DNA of 64,000 nt from Ferruginibacter paludis (GCF_030409685.1 NZ_JAUFQJ010000008.1:434001-498000); one strand, 5' to 3'; shown: positions 34,120 through 44,071, counted from the first letter of the stretch. Notes: generated from the sequence alone by a model not told the origin. Numbers and translations: made by a program.

Positions 34120-36405
34120 ATGGCAATCATTGGTAAACCAATCAACCGCGTTGATGCATTATTGAAAGTTACCGGCGCAGCAAAATATGCCGCTGAATTT
34201 AATCAGCCAAATATGGTGTATGCTTTCCCGGTGCGCTCAACTATTGCAAAGGGAAGCGTCACTGCTATCGATAGTTCGGCAGCGGAAAAAAGTGCAGGTG
34301 TTATAAAAATATTAACGCCTGAAAATGCACCACAGTTAAAAGCAATCGATCCAAAAGTAAAGACAGGTGGTATGTTGGGTGAACAACTCCTTCCCTTGCA
34401 GGATAACCTGGTGTATTACTTTGGACAATACATTGCATTGGTAGTTGCAGAAACCTATGAACAGGCAAGAGCTGCGGCCTCCCTGGTGAAAGTAAATTAT
34501 TCAAAAGAAAAACACGCCATTGATTTAAATACTGAATTACCCAATGGATACAAACCTCAGAAAGTTCAGGGGGAGGATGCGCAGGTGAATGAAGGAAAGA
34601 CCGCACCCGTCATTGATGCAACGGCAAATAAAATCAGTTACACTTATACCACACCTACAGAAAATCATCATCCCATGGAGCCGCACGCAAGCATTGCGGT
34701 TTGGGAAGGCGGCGATAAGCTGACTCTGTATGATTCAACTCAGGGTGTAATGGGTGCCCGTGGCACGCTGGCTTATCACTTCAGTCTCACACCGGAAAAT
34801 GTACAAATTGTATCTCCTTATGTTGGGGGAGGCTTCGGTTGTAAAGGCTCCCAGTGGGGGCATATGTTACTTGCTGCAATGGCGGCAAAGCTTGTACAGC
34901 GGCCCGTTAAACTGGCCATCACCCGGCAAATGATGCAGACCAATGTCGGACGCAGACCGGCTACACAGCAAAAAATGGCAATGGCTACAGATGATCAAGG
35001 GATGCTTACGGCTATTCGCCATCACACAGATAGTTATGGAAACAAGTCTGATTTTTTTGAACCCAGCGGTAAGCAAACAGCGGTGTTGTATAAAGCGCCT
35101 TTGCGTGAAATAACCTACAAAATTGCCAAATTAAATATTGGCACACCAACTTATATGCGTGCACCCGGTGAAACGCCCGGCACCTTTGCGCTCGAATCTG
35201 CCATCGATGAAATGGCTTATAAAATGAAGATGGACCCGGTTGCATTCAGGGTTTTGAATCACACAGCTGAAGACCCATCCAAAAAGCATCCGTTCAGCAG
35301 CGAAAATCTGCTGGACTGTTATACCATAGGTTCTGAAAAAATTGGCTGGCAGCAACGCAAAGCTGAACCGGGGCAATTGCGGAAAGGCAAACAGTTAATT
35401 GGCTACGGTGTTGCTACTGCAACCTATCCAGCCGGCAGAAGTGCGGCATCCGCAAAAGTGCAACTGATGGCGGATGGCTCGGTGATAGTACAAAGCGCCT
35501 CCCAGGATATTGGCACGGGCACCTATACCATCATCGCACAAACCGCCTCTGAAACGCTGGGTATCCCGGTTGAAAAAATAACTGTAAAGATTGGTGATTC
35601 AAGTTTTCCCCCGGCACCTGTTTCAGGAGGTTCTATGACTACGGCAAGCGTTAACCCGGCGGTAATGGCGGCAGCAGAAATGGTAAGAAAAGAGTTGCTG
35701 GCATTGGCCACTGCTGACGCTGGTTCTTCTTTAAAAGGAAGACGACCGGAAGACATTGGTTATGCTGACGGTAATTTTTTTGTAACGGCTGATAAAACAA
35801 CAGCTGATTCCTACGCAGACATCATGCGCCGCAATAATAAAAATATCGTGGAAGCCTGCACTACGGCTATGCCTGCATCTGGCAGCGGACTTGGTGCTCC
35901 AACAGCACCGTGTATGGAAGCACCCATCGATAAAGAAGAAAACAGCGATAAAGAAAAATATTCTTTTCATTCTTTCGGGGCACAATTTGCTGAAGTTTGG
36001 GTAGATGAAGATTTTGGAACCATCAGGGTAAAGCGATTTGTGAGTGTGCAGGACGTTGGCAGAATCATGAATGAAAAAACTGCCCGTTCGCAAATTATCG
36101 GAGGCGTTATTTATGGCATCGGTGCTGCCCTGATGGAGGAAACTGCATATGATCACCGATGGGCCAATCCTACCACCAGAACACTGGCGGATTATCATGT
36201 ACCGGTAAACCTTGATGTGCCTGATATTGATGTTCATTTTATCGGCAAACCCGATCCGCACATATCACCTATTGGTGCACGGGGCATCGGTGAAATTGGC
36301 ACCACGGGTGTATCTGCAGCCATTGCCAACGCTGTATTTAACGCCACTGGAAAAAGGTTACGTGATCTTCCCTTTACACCAGATAAAATGTTGCTTAAGT
36401 CTTAA
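34120..36405 (+). CDS. paoC: Aldehyde oxidoreductase molybdenum-cofactor subunit (PaoC-like)
   Basis: 761 residues of the large xanthine dehydrogenase-type subunit. Visible features: PYVGGGFGCKG, YMRAPGETPGTFALESAIDE, QDIGTGTYTIIAQ, and the active-site Glu in GARGIGEIGTTG. The family hydroxylates aldehydes to acids with molybdenum cofactor (MCD in PaoC), passing electrons via the 2Fe-2S and FAD subunits. A ~25-residue acidic insertion (CMEAPIDKEENSDKEK) interrupts the normal course. Unlike E. coli, no paoD-like cofactor-insertion chaperone (XdhC/CoxI) follows in this window. Confidence 0.93.
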   Translation: MAIIGKPINRVDALLKVTGAAKYAAEFNQPNMVYAFPVRSTIAKGSVTAIDSSAAEKSAGVIKILTPENAPQLKAIDPKVKTGGMLGEQLLPLQDNLVYYFGQYIALVVAETYEQARAAASLVKVNYSKEKHAIDLNTELPNGYKPQKVQGEDAQVNEGKTAPVIDATANKISYTYTTPTENHHPMEPHASIAVWEGGDKLTLYDSTQGVMGARGTLAYHFSLTPENVQIVSPYVGGGFGCKGSQWGHMLLAAMAAKLVQRPVKLAITRQMMQTNVGRRPATQQKMAMATDDQGMLTAIRHHTDSYGNKSDFFEPSGKQTAVLYKAPLREITYKIAKLNIGTPTYMRAPGETPGTFALESAIDEMAYKMKMDPVAFRVLNHTAEDPSKKHPFSSENLLDCYTIGSEKIGWQQRKAEPGQLRKGKQLIGYGVATATYPAGRSAASAKVQLMADGSVIVQSASQDIGTGTYTIIAQTASETLGIPVEKITVKIGDSSFPPAPVSGGSMTTASVNPAVMAAAEMVRKELLALATADAGSSLKGRRPEDIGYADGNFFVTADKTTADSYADIMRRNNKNIVEACTTAMPASGSGLGAPTAPCMEAPIDKEENSDKEKYSFHSFGAQFAEVWVDEDFGTIRVKRFVSVQDVGRIMNEKTARSQIIGGVIYGIGAALMEETAYDHRWANPTTRTLADYHVPVNLDVPDIDVHFIGKPDPHISPIGARGIGEIGTTGVSAAIANAVFNATGKRLRDLPFTPDKMLLKS

Positions 36406-36520
36406 TATCTCAAAGTGCTGGTCATGCCTGATATCAAAAAACTTGACCAAATGTTAAGTTTTGCCTTGTGCATTTCTTATTCCTTTGGATGTTGTATTTT
36501 TATAGCATAACCTGAAATGT

Positions 36521-37060
36521 ATGCGCAGCAAACTTCTATTGACAGCATTGATTTTTACTTCCTTTGTAAAAGCTCAGACAGTTTTACCTGGAAGTTATGG
36601 TAGTCATCTGCAACAGCAACAATTTACAAGGATGAATCAAATGAATGACAGTTTGCCTCAGCCGAAATGGTTTATCAGCAGGTATGCCGGTATTTCTTCC
36701 AGCTTTACATTTTTTAAAGGCTGTAACGCCACTGTCTTTTCTGTTCCGGTAGGCATTCAGTTAAACCGCCGGCTGAATAACAACTGGTTTGCTTTTGCCA
36801 ATTTGGCCGCCGCACCGGCTTCCGTCAATTTCAATCATTCTTTTATGTTTTCCAATACCGGCAAATTTGGGCAGAATAACAACCTGTTTGCACGTAACCA
36901 TTTTGATATGCCGGCAAGCGCCTCCCTGGGCCTGATGTACGTAAATGATCAAAAAACCTTTTCGATTTCCGGCAGTATTGGCGTTGAGCGGAGCTGCTAT
37001 CCGTTTATGCCTTTTAACCAGGTAAGCCCCAACGTTGCTGCGACCCCTTTTAAATATTAA
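36521..37060 (+). CDS. Exported protein of unknown function, barrel-like
   Basis: 179 residues with a signal peptide (RSKLLLTALIFTSFVKAQ). The mature part alternates strand-like segments (WFISRYAGISSSFTFF, VFSVPVGIQLNRRLNNNW, SASLGLMYVNDQKTFSISGS) suggestive of a small outer-membrane beta-barrel or a beta-sandwich. The last residues form no clear terminal strand, ending FKY. No family is recognised. It is downstream of the aldehyde oxidoreductase genes by 115 bases and probably independent. Confidence 0.7.
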   Translation: MRSKLLLTALIFTSFVKAQTVLPGSYGSHLQQQQFTRMNQMNDSLPQPKWFISRYAGISSSFTFFKGCNATVFSVPVGIQLNRRLNNNWFAFANLAAAPASVNFNHSFMFSNTGKFGQNNNLFARNHFDMPASASLGLMYVNDQKTFSISGSIGVERSCYPFMPFNQVSPNVAATPFKY

Positions 37061-37281
37061 GTTATTCTCTTTACATTCAGATCTTTTATTTGCCAAAAAA
37101 GATAGCATTTGATGCTGGGCGAAAAGCTATTTTATATCCGAACCGGCTCAATACCTTCCGGGAGCTATTTATTTTCCCTGGCAAAACACTTCTTCTGTTT
37201 GTGCCATAAAAATCATTACATTTAAAAGTCTGATTATAGTATCCCCGTCTGCTCAAAACAGTTTATCATTAATAACAACAC

Positions 37282-38553
37282 GTGAAAAAATCTTTTTCAT
37301 CTGCCACCTTTTTGATGGCGACATCCTTCTTTTTTGCAGCGCTCCGGTTATGCGCACAAACTGCAGACCCCTTGTTCAAGGCTCCCCCTGCCGGCGTACA
37401 ATCCGTTTGGGTAAGTCCCGAAAATCCAACAGGTGAAAAAGGCCAGGGTGCATTAACCAACAAGGGTGAAAAAGGGAATGCATTTTTTATCATTGCTCCC
37501 GGCGAAACCAAAAGCATACTGGATATGAAAGGGGCGGGTATCATCCACCGCATGTGGCTGAGCGGCACCATCGGCATTAACCCCGAACAGCGAAGGGCTG
37601 TGCGCATTGATATGTACTGGGACGGCGCAAAAAAGCCGGCTGTCTCCGCTCCCATCGGTGACTTTTTTGGTATCGCACACGGGCTTATTGCACGGTACGA
37701 CAACGAATTATTTTCCAGCCCCGAAGCCCGTTCGTTTAGCTTTACCATCCCAATGCCTTACAGGAGATCTGCTTACATCACCGTTACCAACGAATCTTCT
37801 ACAGAACTCTGGCTTTGGTATGATATCAATTTATCGAAGATGAAAACCATACCGGCTGATGCACTATATTTTCATACTTATTGGAATCGTAATATAAAAA
37901 CCACGCCCGGCGTGGATTACGTAATACTGCCCGAAGTGAAAGGCAGGGGAAGATTCATCGGTACCAACATTGGCGTAATCGGTGACTCATTGTACCGCGG
38001 TACATGGTTTGGCGAAGGAGAAGTAAAAGTTTACCTGGATGGTGATCAAAAAAATCCTTCGCTTGCTGGTACGGGCACTGAAGATTATATCGGCTCCGGA
38101 TGGGGACAGGGCGAATTTGCGCTGCGATACACTGGCTCGCCCATTGCATCCAAAGAGCAGGATATATACGCCTTTTACCGCTATCATATTCCTGACCCTG
38201 TGTATTTTCATACTGCCTGTAAAGTAACTATACAGCAAATTGGTAATTCGGATAAGAACGGCCTGTTAAAAATGAAAGCCGGGGGTGCAATTGTAACGCC
38301 TGTGTGGATGCTGGGACAGGATGGGAAAAAGACAACACAGCGCCGCCTGCTGGATGAACACAATCCACCGAAATTAGAAGATGAAAACTTCCCCGTTACC
38401 TCCACTAATTTTTTGCGCAGTGATGATGTTTGTGCCACTGCCTATTTTTATCTTGATAGACCAGAAAATGGTTTACCCGCGCTGCCACCATTACAACTGA
38501 GACTATATAATTTAAAAACAGCTGTTTGGGAAAAGCTAAAACCGAAAGAATAA
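37282..38553 (+). CDS. Glycoside hydrolase family 172 (DUF2961) protein, secreted
   Basis: 423 residues starting at a GTG codon at 37282; the signal peptide (KKSFSSATFLMATSFFFAAL) follows directly. The DUF2961 domain shows GAGIIHRMWLSGTIG, VSAPIGDFFG, PMPYRRSAYITVTNESS and the diagnostic GTGTEDYIGSGWGQGEF. GH172 enzymes act on difructose dianhydride or alpha-D-arabinofuranosidic substrates, so this may help use plant, fungal or actinobacterial polysaccharides. No polysaccharide utilisation locus surrounds it. Confidence 0.9.
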   Translation: MKKSFSSATFLMATSFFFAALRLCAQTADPLFKAPPAGVQSVWVSPENPTGEKGQGALTNKGEKGNAFFIIAPGETKSILDMKGAGIIHRMWLSGTIGINPEQRRAVRIDMYWDGAKKPAVSAPIGDFFGIAHGLIARYDNELFSSPEARSFSFTIPMPYRRSAYITVTNESSTELWLWYDINLSKMKTIPADALYFHTYWNRNIKTTPGVDYVILPEVKGRGRFIGTNIGVIGDSLYRGTWFGEGEVKVYLDGDQKNPSLAGTGTEDYIGSGWGQGEFALRYTGSPIASKEQDIYAFYRYHIPDPVYFHTACKVTIQQIGNSDKNGLLKMKAGGAIVTPVWMLGQDGKKTTQRRLLDEHNPPKLEDENFPVTSTNFLRSDDVCATAYFYLDRPENGLPALPPLQLRLYNLKTAVWEKLKPKE

Positions 38554-38668
38554 ATTTAAGACTGATGTGCCGTCGCATTTCATCCCAATTCTTAACATGC
38601 AGCTGAATACAGCCAACAAATAATTCCGGTAATTAAAGTAGCAGCAGTTAAAAGTGATCATAGCCGGC

Positions 38669-40015
38669 TTAAAAAGACAATTGATATTGTAATACCAGTT
38701 CTCCCCGCCTGGAACGCTGTACCAGTGCGCCATTGGCATCCTGTTCAAAATAAGGCCGGTTCTGATAATTTAAAGTAAGCTTGGTGTTATTGCCATACAA
38801 CAGCCAGTGTAAACCAATATCAAAAACATACATCCTGTCGTTCAGCCGGTCGTATTTTGCATACTGCAGATCTGCAAAAGGCTGCAAGGTTCCCTCGTTG
38901 CCAAACAACCTGTCTTTTAATTTATAGGCAGTTTGCAGATACGCCACGTTGCCGCTGCCAATGACCGGGAAAGCGTTACCAAAATTTAATTTGCTGAATG
39001 TGCTACCTGTGTTGTATGATCCGTTGGCAGGATTATCCGCCCCTGCGACCCTGATAAAACCCGTTCCATAATTATACCTGGAAAAACTGGCGTAGAAGTT
39101 ATAAGCAGTACCCTTTTCTTCACTAACCGGGGCATCATAAAATACATCCACCGCAAACAAATTAATAGCTTCGCCCACGGTATCTTTCAACGCAACATCT
39201 GCATAGCGCATCATGGCATTTTTCTGGTGGTTAAAGCCAGCTCCGATATTGAACACTTTTTTCCTGCCAAGATAAGTGCCGGTTGTGCCGCTCGAAAAAT
39301 TGCTTTCCTGGTCAAGAAACTGGTACATAAAGTATCCCTGCGTATTCATGGCTGGTGGCCTTGTTGAAAAAACAGCATTTGCATTAATGGGTTCAATCCC
39401 TGAACCTGAAGCGGTTTGAATGACAAAAGGTTTTCCAACAGAAAGGCGGTAATCCAGTTTGCCCAATTTGCCTTTCATGTACATGCCAAGCCGCCGTACA
39501 TTCTGGTCATAAGTGTCATTGGTAACTTCCTGGTAAGCGGGTACATCCAGCACCGCAATGCTTGCCACACTTGCATTGGCAAAACGGGATGGCCCGTTAA
39601 AACCATTGAGGCCTACCCCTACAGACAGGTGCTTTTTTACGATCGCATAGTCTGCTGTTGCATCATGAAAAAAACTGCCGGCTTTACGAGCCGATAAATA
39701 ATTCAGGCTGTTTTGGCCGAATTGTACAAAGAAATTGACACGGTCACTTATTGCGCCACTCAGTACAAAACGAATACGCCTGATACTGAAATCGGTCGTG
39801 TTATTTTGCGGAGTGCCCTGCACCAGCGAGTAAGGATTATTGGACGTATTGCGGGCCCATAACTGGGCCGTCATACCGAAGCCAATGTATCTGGAGCTGT
39901 CTTTACTATCCGTATAATATCTTAAACCGTTTTTTAATTTATCGGGAAATTGTGCATGTGCATTGGTTACGATACTGCATAGCAAAGCCGCGATAACACG
40001 CAGGTTATTCTTCAT
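38669..40015 (-). CDS. Outer-membrane porin, phosphate-selective porin O/P type
   Basis: 448 residues from the ATG at 40015 with a signal peptide (KNNLRVIAALLCSIVTNAHAQ). The N-terminal strand region (GLRYYTDSKDSSRYIGFGMT) and many alternating strands fit a 16-stranded OprO/OprP-like barrel, and it ends in a terminal strand with aromatic end (RRGELVLQYQLSF), the signature recognised by the BAM machinery. It passes small anions or other solutes through the outer membrane. It is monocistronic and convergent with the GH172 gene. Confidence 0.88.
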   Translation of the reverse strand: MKNNLRVIAALLCSIVTNAHAQFPDKLKNGLRYYTDSKDSSRYIGFGMTAQLWARNTSNNPYSLVQGTPQNNTTDFSIRRIRFVLSGAISDRVNFFVQFGQNSLNYLSARKAGSFFHDATADYAIVKKHLSVGVGLNGFNGPSRFANASVASIAVLDVPAYQEVTNDTYDQNVRRLGMYMKGKLGKLDYRLSVGKPFVIQTASGSGIEPINANAVFSTRPPAMNTQGYFMYQFLDQESNFSSGTTGTYLGRKKVFNIGAGFNHQKNAMMRYADVALKDTVGEAINLFAVDVFYDAPVSEEKGTAYNFYASFSRYNYGTGFIRVAGADNPANGSYNTGSTFSKLNFGNAFPVIGSGNVAYLQTAYKLKDRLFGNEGTLQPFADLQYAKYDRLNDRMYVFDIGLHWLLYGNNTKLTLNYQNRPYFEQDANGALVQRSRRGELVLQYQLSF

Positions 40016-40403
40016 GAATCGGTAATATTTGTTCAAAATAGCAGCAAACTATTTTGACCTTAAGCAAGATGTTGATTTTTAATAGCGGCGTAAGCTACTG
40101 ATTTTGCAAGATAGCGGCTAAAATTATTATCCCCTTTATTAAAGAATAAACGCTGTATCACCACATGCATTGGGCTGAAAAAATGAGTTCAAGTTAAATG
40201 GCTGGAAAGTACTGAGGAATTGTTTTTGTGCAGGCATTTAAATGACAAACCCGGGATATGAAATTTGCCATTCATTTGCTTATGAATCAACCTGTGTTGG
40301 TAAAACTGCTTTGGATTTAATTGTTGAAAGATGCAAGACGCTAAAAAAGTACTTTCCTTTAGTGGATTAAAAGGAAAGTACTGTAAAGAAAAAATTGAAT
40401 AAT
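40016..40403. other. Intergenic region, 388 bases
   Basis: It lies between two minus-strand genes. It carries the upstream region of the porin and, at its right end, the terminator of the aldo/keto reductase (40342-40382). No open frame with coding character was seen. Confidence 0.5.
40342..40382 (-). terminator. Intrinsic terminator of the aldo/keto reductase gene
   Basis: AGTACTTTCCTTT (40348-40360) and AAAGGAAAGTACT (40370-40382) form a perfect 13-bp stem with a 9-base loop. On the minus strand the stem is followed by TTTTT, giving a canonical terminator 22 bases after the reductase stop. Confidence 0.85.
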
Positions 40404-41285
40404 CTAGTTCAGGAACAGCATATCTTCTTCGCTCAATTCAATGTCGGCAGCCAATAAATTTTCTTCAAAATGTTGCAGGGATGAAGTGCCGGGGATTGGT
40501 AATATCCAGGGAGACCGATGCAGCAGCCAGGCTAAATTAACCTGTACTGTTGTGGCGTTGTATTTTTTTGCAATGGTCAAAATCCGGTCGTCTTGTTTTG
40601 GCATTGATTGCACCAATGAAAAATAAGGCACCAGCGGAATACCGTTTTGCTCACATATGGAAAGAACTTCTTCTCCGCCCCTGTTTTCTCCGCCATGTAC
40701 CATATTTAAAGAGGTACGCTGACCATGGCCATACATATTTTCTACTGTGGCAACCGGCCCCATTTGCATTGCCATCTCCAATTCAGCCACACTTACGTTG
40801 CTTACGCCAACGTGTGCTATTTTGCCTTCTTTTTGCATTTCAAACATGGCTGCCATTGATTCTTTAAAAGGCACATCACTACCGGCAATTACCCTGAAGT
40901 GTACCAGCGGTAACTTTTCCAGCCTTAAGGTGCGCAGGTTATTGTCAATGCTGCTGCGCAGGTCTTCGGGCCTGTTGAATGGTATCCAGCTTTTATCAGG
41001 CTTTCTTGCGCCGCCCACTTTTGTGCAGATCACCAGCCCGGCAGGATACGGATGCAGGGCTTCTGCTATCAGCCTGTTGGTAACATCATCGCCATAATAA
41101 TCTGCCGTGTCTATAAAATTAACACCACTGCTAATACATTGCTTTAAAATTTGCAGTGCTTCCGCCCTGTTGGCGGGTTCTCCCCAAATACCCTCTCCTG
41201 TCAGCCGCATTGTACCATAGCCCAAACGGTTTACTGTTAATGGAGTGGTACTCTTTCCCCCGATAATAATTTGCTTTGCGTTCAT
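40404..41285 (-). CDS. Aldo/keto reductase
   Basis: 293 residues from the ATG at 41285; the frame stays open to 41399, but that would precede the promoter. Catalytic Asp and Tyr are in FIDTADYYGDD, Lys in VICTKVGG, His in LVHFRVIAG. The NADPH site is marked by LPIPGTSSLQHFEENL. It belongs to the class that includes pyridoxal and small aldehyde reductases; specificity is unknown. It is a different subgroup from the reductase at 31023. Confidence 0.9.
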   Translation of the reverse strand: MNAKQIIIGGKSTTPLTVNRLGYGTMRLTGEGIWGEPANRAEALQILKQCISSGVNFIDTADYYGDDVTNRLIAEALHPYPAGLVICTKVGGARKPDKSWIPFNRPEDLRSSIDNNLRTLRLEKLPLVHFRVIAGSDVPFKESMAAMFEMQKEGKIAHVGVSNVSVAELEMAMQMGPVATVENMYGHGQRTSLNMVHGGENRGGEEVLSICEQNGIPLVPYFSLVQSMPKQDDRILTIAKKYNATTVQVNLAWLLHRSPWILPIPGTSSLQHFEENLLAADIELSEEDMLFLN

Positions 41286-41322
41286 ATTTGTTAATTGATT
41301 TTTAGTGTGAGAATTAATGACG

Positions 41323-41330
41323 CAAAGGTA
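41323..41330 (-). promoter_or_regulatory. Candidate Bacteroidota -7 box
   Basis: Plus-strand CAAAGGTA reads TACCTTTG on the minus strand, an exact TAnnTTTG 38 bases upstream of the ATG at 41285. A TTTG at the proper distance is absent. It supports the shorter start for the aldo/keto reductase. Confidence 0.4.
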
Positions 41331-41440
41331 GGATGGAGGAAAAAACAGGTAGTTGCTAACTTCAATCCATTGCTTGCACAATTCAAACAATGTATGCAAG
41401 AAATAAAAAAGGCTGGCTTAGCTGCTTCACCGAAACAGTA

Positions 41441-42235
41441 TCATAAGGCAAAAAACTTTTTAGCATTCATTGTGGTCTGTATTGCCACATCCGCCAAAGC
41501 AATATTTTTTATGTGCGCAATGGTGGCCGCTACATAAGGTAAAAAGGCGGGTTCATTCCTTCTTTCATGGTGAGGGAGCAGCACCTGCCGGTCAACATTT
41601 TTTGGCATCATGTAGGGTGCATCCGTCTCTATCATCATACGTTCCATTGGCATATAGGCAATCACTTCTTTTAAATGTGCAAACCGCTTTACATCGCTGA
41701 CAGCGCCGGTAAAACCAAGGTAATATCCTTTATCCAGGTAAGTTTTTGCTTCCTGCAAGGTACCCGTAAAACAATGCACTACCGCATTTGGCAAGCCAGT
41801 TGAAAAATTATCTGTAATGCTGTTGAACCTTGCAAATGCAGCACGTTCGTGTAAAAACAGCGGCTTCTTAATTTCAGCTGCCAGCTGCAACTGTGCTTCA
41901 TAACACTCTTCCTGTAAAGACCTTGGCGAAAAATCCCGGTCAAAATCCAGCCCGCACTCTCCTACCGAAACCACGGCGGGTTGCAGTAACAGCAGCCTTA
42001 GTTCATTGATACTTTCTTCATTAAAATGTCTGGCATCATGCGGATGAATACCTGCAGTTGCAAACAGCACACCAGGGTACTGCTGTGCCAGTGCTGCGCC
42101 CTGCCTGCTATTGGCTGTACTTGTACCTGTCAAAATCATCGGTTGTACGTTGGCGCCAATCGCTCTTTGTACAACGGCCGCCGCATCGTGATTAAATTGT
42201 TTACTGGTAAGGTTGATGCCAATGTCGGTATACAT
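41441..42235 (-). CDS. tatD: TatD-family metal-dependent hydrolase
   Basis: 264 residues from the ATG at 42235; in-frame upstream ATGs (to 42271) would add up to 12 residues. Metal-binding motifs of TatD appear in order: TDIGINLT at the start (where many have DxHxH; here D-I-G-I-N-L as in E. coli TatD), GIHPHDARHF, the Glu of GECGLDFDRD, FLHERAAF, and ETDAPYMMP with the last Asp. TatD is a Mg-dependent 3'-5' exonuclease and deoxyribonuclease used in DNA quality control. Single gene. Confidence 0.9.
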   Translation of the reverse strand: MYTDIGINLTSKQFNHDAAAVVQRAIGANVQPMILTGTSTANSRQGAALAQQYPGVLFATAGIHPHDARHFNEESINELRLLLLQPAVVSVGECGLDFDRDFSPRSLQEECYEAQLQLAAEIKKPLFLHERAAFARFNSITDNFSTGLPNAVVHCFTGTLQEAKTYLDKGYYLGFTGAVSDVKRFAHLKEVIAYMPMERMMIETDAPYMMPKNVDRQVLLPHHERRNEPAFLPYVAATIAHIKNIALADVAIQTTMNAKKFFAL

Positions 42236-42496
42236 TACATTCATAAAGGTGATACTGGTTGTCGCTGCCATGAAGCAACTAAATATTTATACGAATGTAG
42301 AGAAGTTTAATTGAAAGCACTGATGTGCAAACCAGGTTGGCTGACTGCGGCTATTCCATAATAGTACTTTGAAAGGCCCCCGGTGCCCGTTCCAATTATT
42401 GCTCATAATTACAGATCACGGAAATGTATATCCGTATTGTAAGCCACCCTGCAGGTAATCACTGCAGGGATGGTAGCTGCACAGTGAAGTATTTTT

Positions 42497-43486
42497 TCAG
42501 GAGGCTGCTTTACCATTTTTAGGGCCAGTGCTACGCGGTTGTTTTGCAGGAGCCGGATTACTCCTTTCTACCTGGATAATTTTAATTACGGCATTCAGCA
42601 CAGCTGCACCAATACCCAGACGTTGGGCATTTGAATTGACAGGTATGGCCATCATGGCTGCGGGGTTAAAAAGCAATACATCACCGGTTTTTGTAAGGGA
42701 ATCTGCCCCGGGCGTCGCCACATATACCTGTATTTTTACCTGTTGATAACTGGCAGGAAAATAGCGTACAAAATAGCCACCATCCTGTTTATACCATTGA
42801 TCTGTTTTAAGCGCAGGCTTTGTAATGGCTGATAGTTCACGCTGCACGGCGATGCGTTCAAAAGCTTCATAGGATGAATTGCCTGCGTCAAACAATTGTT
42901 GCATGCTTCTGTAAGTCCCGGCCAACGGGTTATCCGGTAATACGGAAGCTACTGTTTTTACAACGCCCATTACCCCGCCCTTTAGTTCAAATATTTGTTG
43001 AGATGATAATAGTTGGCTTGCCGTATTCCGCACATCCGGGGCGAGCCGGTTGTAACTGGAACCGCTCACCACAGACCATAATAACAGTTGTATGTTTCGC
43101 TGGGGCAACCAGGTCTTTTTGCGTGAGTTATTTAATATCGTTGCTACAATTTCTTTTCGATATCCCTTTATGGGAGCCTGGAGGTATGCATCCCTCGCAG
43201 TGGGTGAAGGGGTACCGGGTTGAAGGCAATAACTTTTAAAATCAGCTTCATAAAAACCGTTTGTCAGCACAATTTCGCCTTCTTCAGTTTGCGGTAAGTC
43301 GAGCAGTGATAAGGGTTGCTTTCCGGCAATCGAATCCTGCGGATCAACGGCGGGTGCAGCCGTTAACTTATCCTGTGTAGTTGCGCTGTTGCCGCTTTTT
43401 CTGTTACCGGCATTGCGTGCCGCAGAGGAACAGGCCGTAAAAAACAGTACGATGCAAATGTTTCTTAGTAAAGCTGTCGTCATCAT
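42497..43486 (-). CDS. Putative lipoprotein of unknown function
   Basis: 329 residues with a lipoprotein signal (LRNICIVLFFTACSS, Cys about 19) followed by a low-complexity spacer. The mature part is helix-rich (KGYRKEIVATILNNSRKK, LLLWSVVSGSSYNRLAPDV) and contains a segment (FVRYFPASYQQVKIQVYVA) ahead of a proline- and alanine-rich Lys-tailed C-terminus. I recognise no named domain. The phrase QLLLWSVVSG with cleavable spacing resembles proteins that are encoded near polymer-degrading or cell-envelope functions, but no evidence points further. Confidence 0.7.
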   Translation of the reverse strand: MMTTALLRNICIVLFFTACSSAARNAGNRKSGNSATTQDKLTAAPAVDPQDSIAGKQPLSLLDLPQTEEGEIVLTNGFYEADFKSYCLQPGTPSPTARDAYLQAPIKGYRKEIVATILNNSRKKTWLPQRNIQLLLWSVVSGSSYNRLAPDVRNTASQLLSSQQIFELKGGVMGVVKTVASVLPDNPLAGTYRSMQQLFDAGNSSYEAFERIAVQRELSAITKPALKTDQWYKQDGGYFVRYFPASYQQVKIQVYVATPGADSLTKTGDVLLFNPAAMMAIPVNSNAQRLGIGAAVLNAVIKIIQVERSNPAPAKQPRSTGPKNGKAAS

Positions 43487-43966
43487 TTTTTATTTAGTAT
43501 TACTGCAGTTTGCTGGCTCTCTTTGAGCGTATTGAACCATTATAACCCTTCATTAAAAAACAACGTATATTTTGTTGACCAAGTATACAGGAACGACAAT
43601 TTGTAAAAGCCAGGCAGTAAAGATGTACCCGGGCTATTGCGATGCAGGCGAAAAATACCGATCATCCCTGATAGCTATTTTTGTGTTTTTTGCAGCAAGC
43701 CTCTTTTGTAAATTTCTTTAAGGGGAGTTAGCTCGTCAGGCTGAAAAGTCTGTAGGGGTTTGTATTTACCAACTTAAAACAGAACGCTTGTTTGTGATAA
43801 AAAAGCAGCTCACCAGGTTCTGAGTGACTGTGTTGTTTCACCTGTTCCGCAAAGGTAAAGTGCCGCAAGCGCCGAAATAATTACTACACCTGCATGTGAT
43901 TGCCGCTTACTAAAATGCCGGATGAACTGATGAGCAAATAAGCATCCACAGCAACCTGCCAACTAC
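43487..43966. other. Intergenic region, 480 bases
   Basis: It lies between two minus-strand genes. I searched it for tRNA-like cloverleafs, hairpins with T-runs and short frames with coding character and found none convincing. A promoter for the lipoprotein gene must lie near its left end. Confidence 0.45.
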
Positions 43967-44071
43967 CTATTTCGCGTTTTTCCGTGGGCCTAATTTATAT
44001 ACCAGGTAGCCAAATCCAACCAGCAGGTGAAGGATGATAATACTAAAAATAATTACGCCTGTTGTATCCAT
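43967..44071 (-). CDS. Small single-helix membrane protein
   Basis: 34 residues from the ATG at 44071 (an in-frame ATG at 44086 would give 39). A single membrane helix (GVIIFSIIILHLLVGFGYLV) is followed by a basic tail (YKLGPRKNAK), giving an N-out/C-in topology by the positive-inside rule. A longer frame reaches 44212, but its extra residues are not protein-like. Too short for homology-based naming; its composition makes it a plausible real microprotein. Confidence 0.5.
   Translation of the reverse strand: MDTTGVIIFSIIILHLLVGFGYLVYKLGPRKNAK

Noticed and set aside
43700..43790. A GTTAGCTCGTCAGGCTG segment resembling a tRNA D-arm
   Set aside because: No matching acceptor stem, anticodon arm or GGTTCGA-type T-loop could be built around it.
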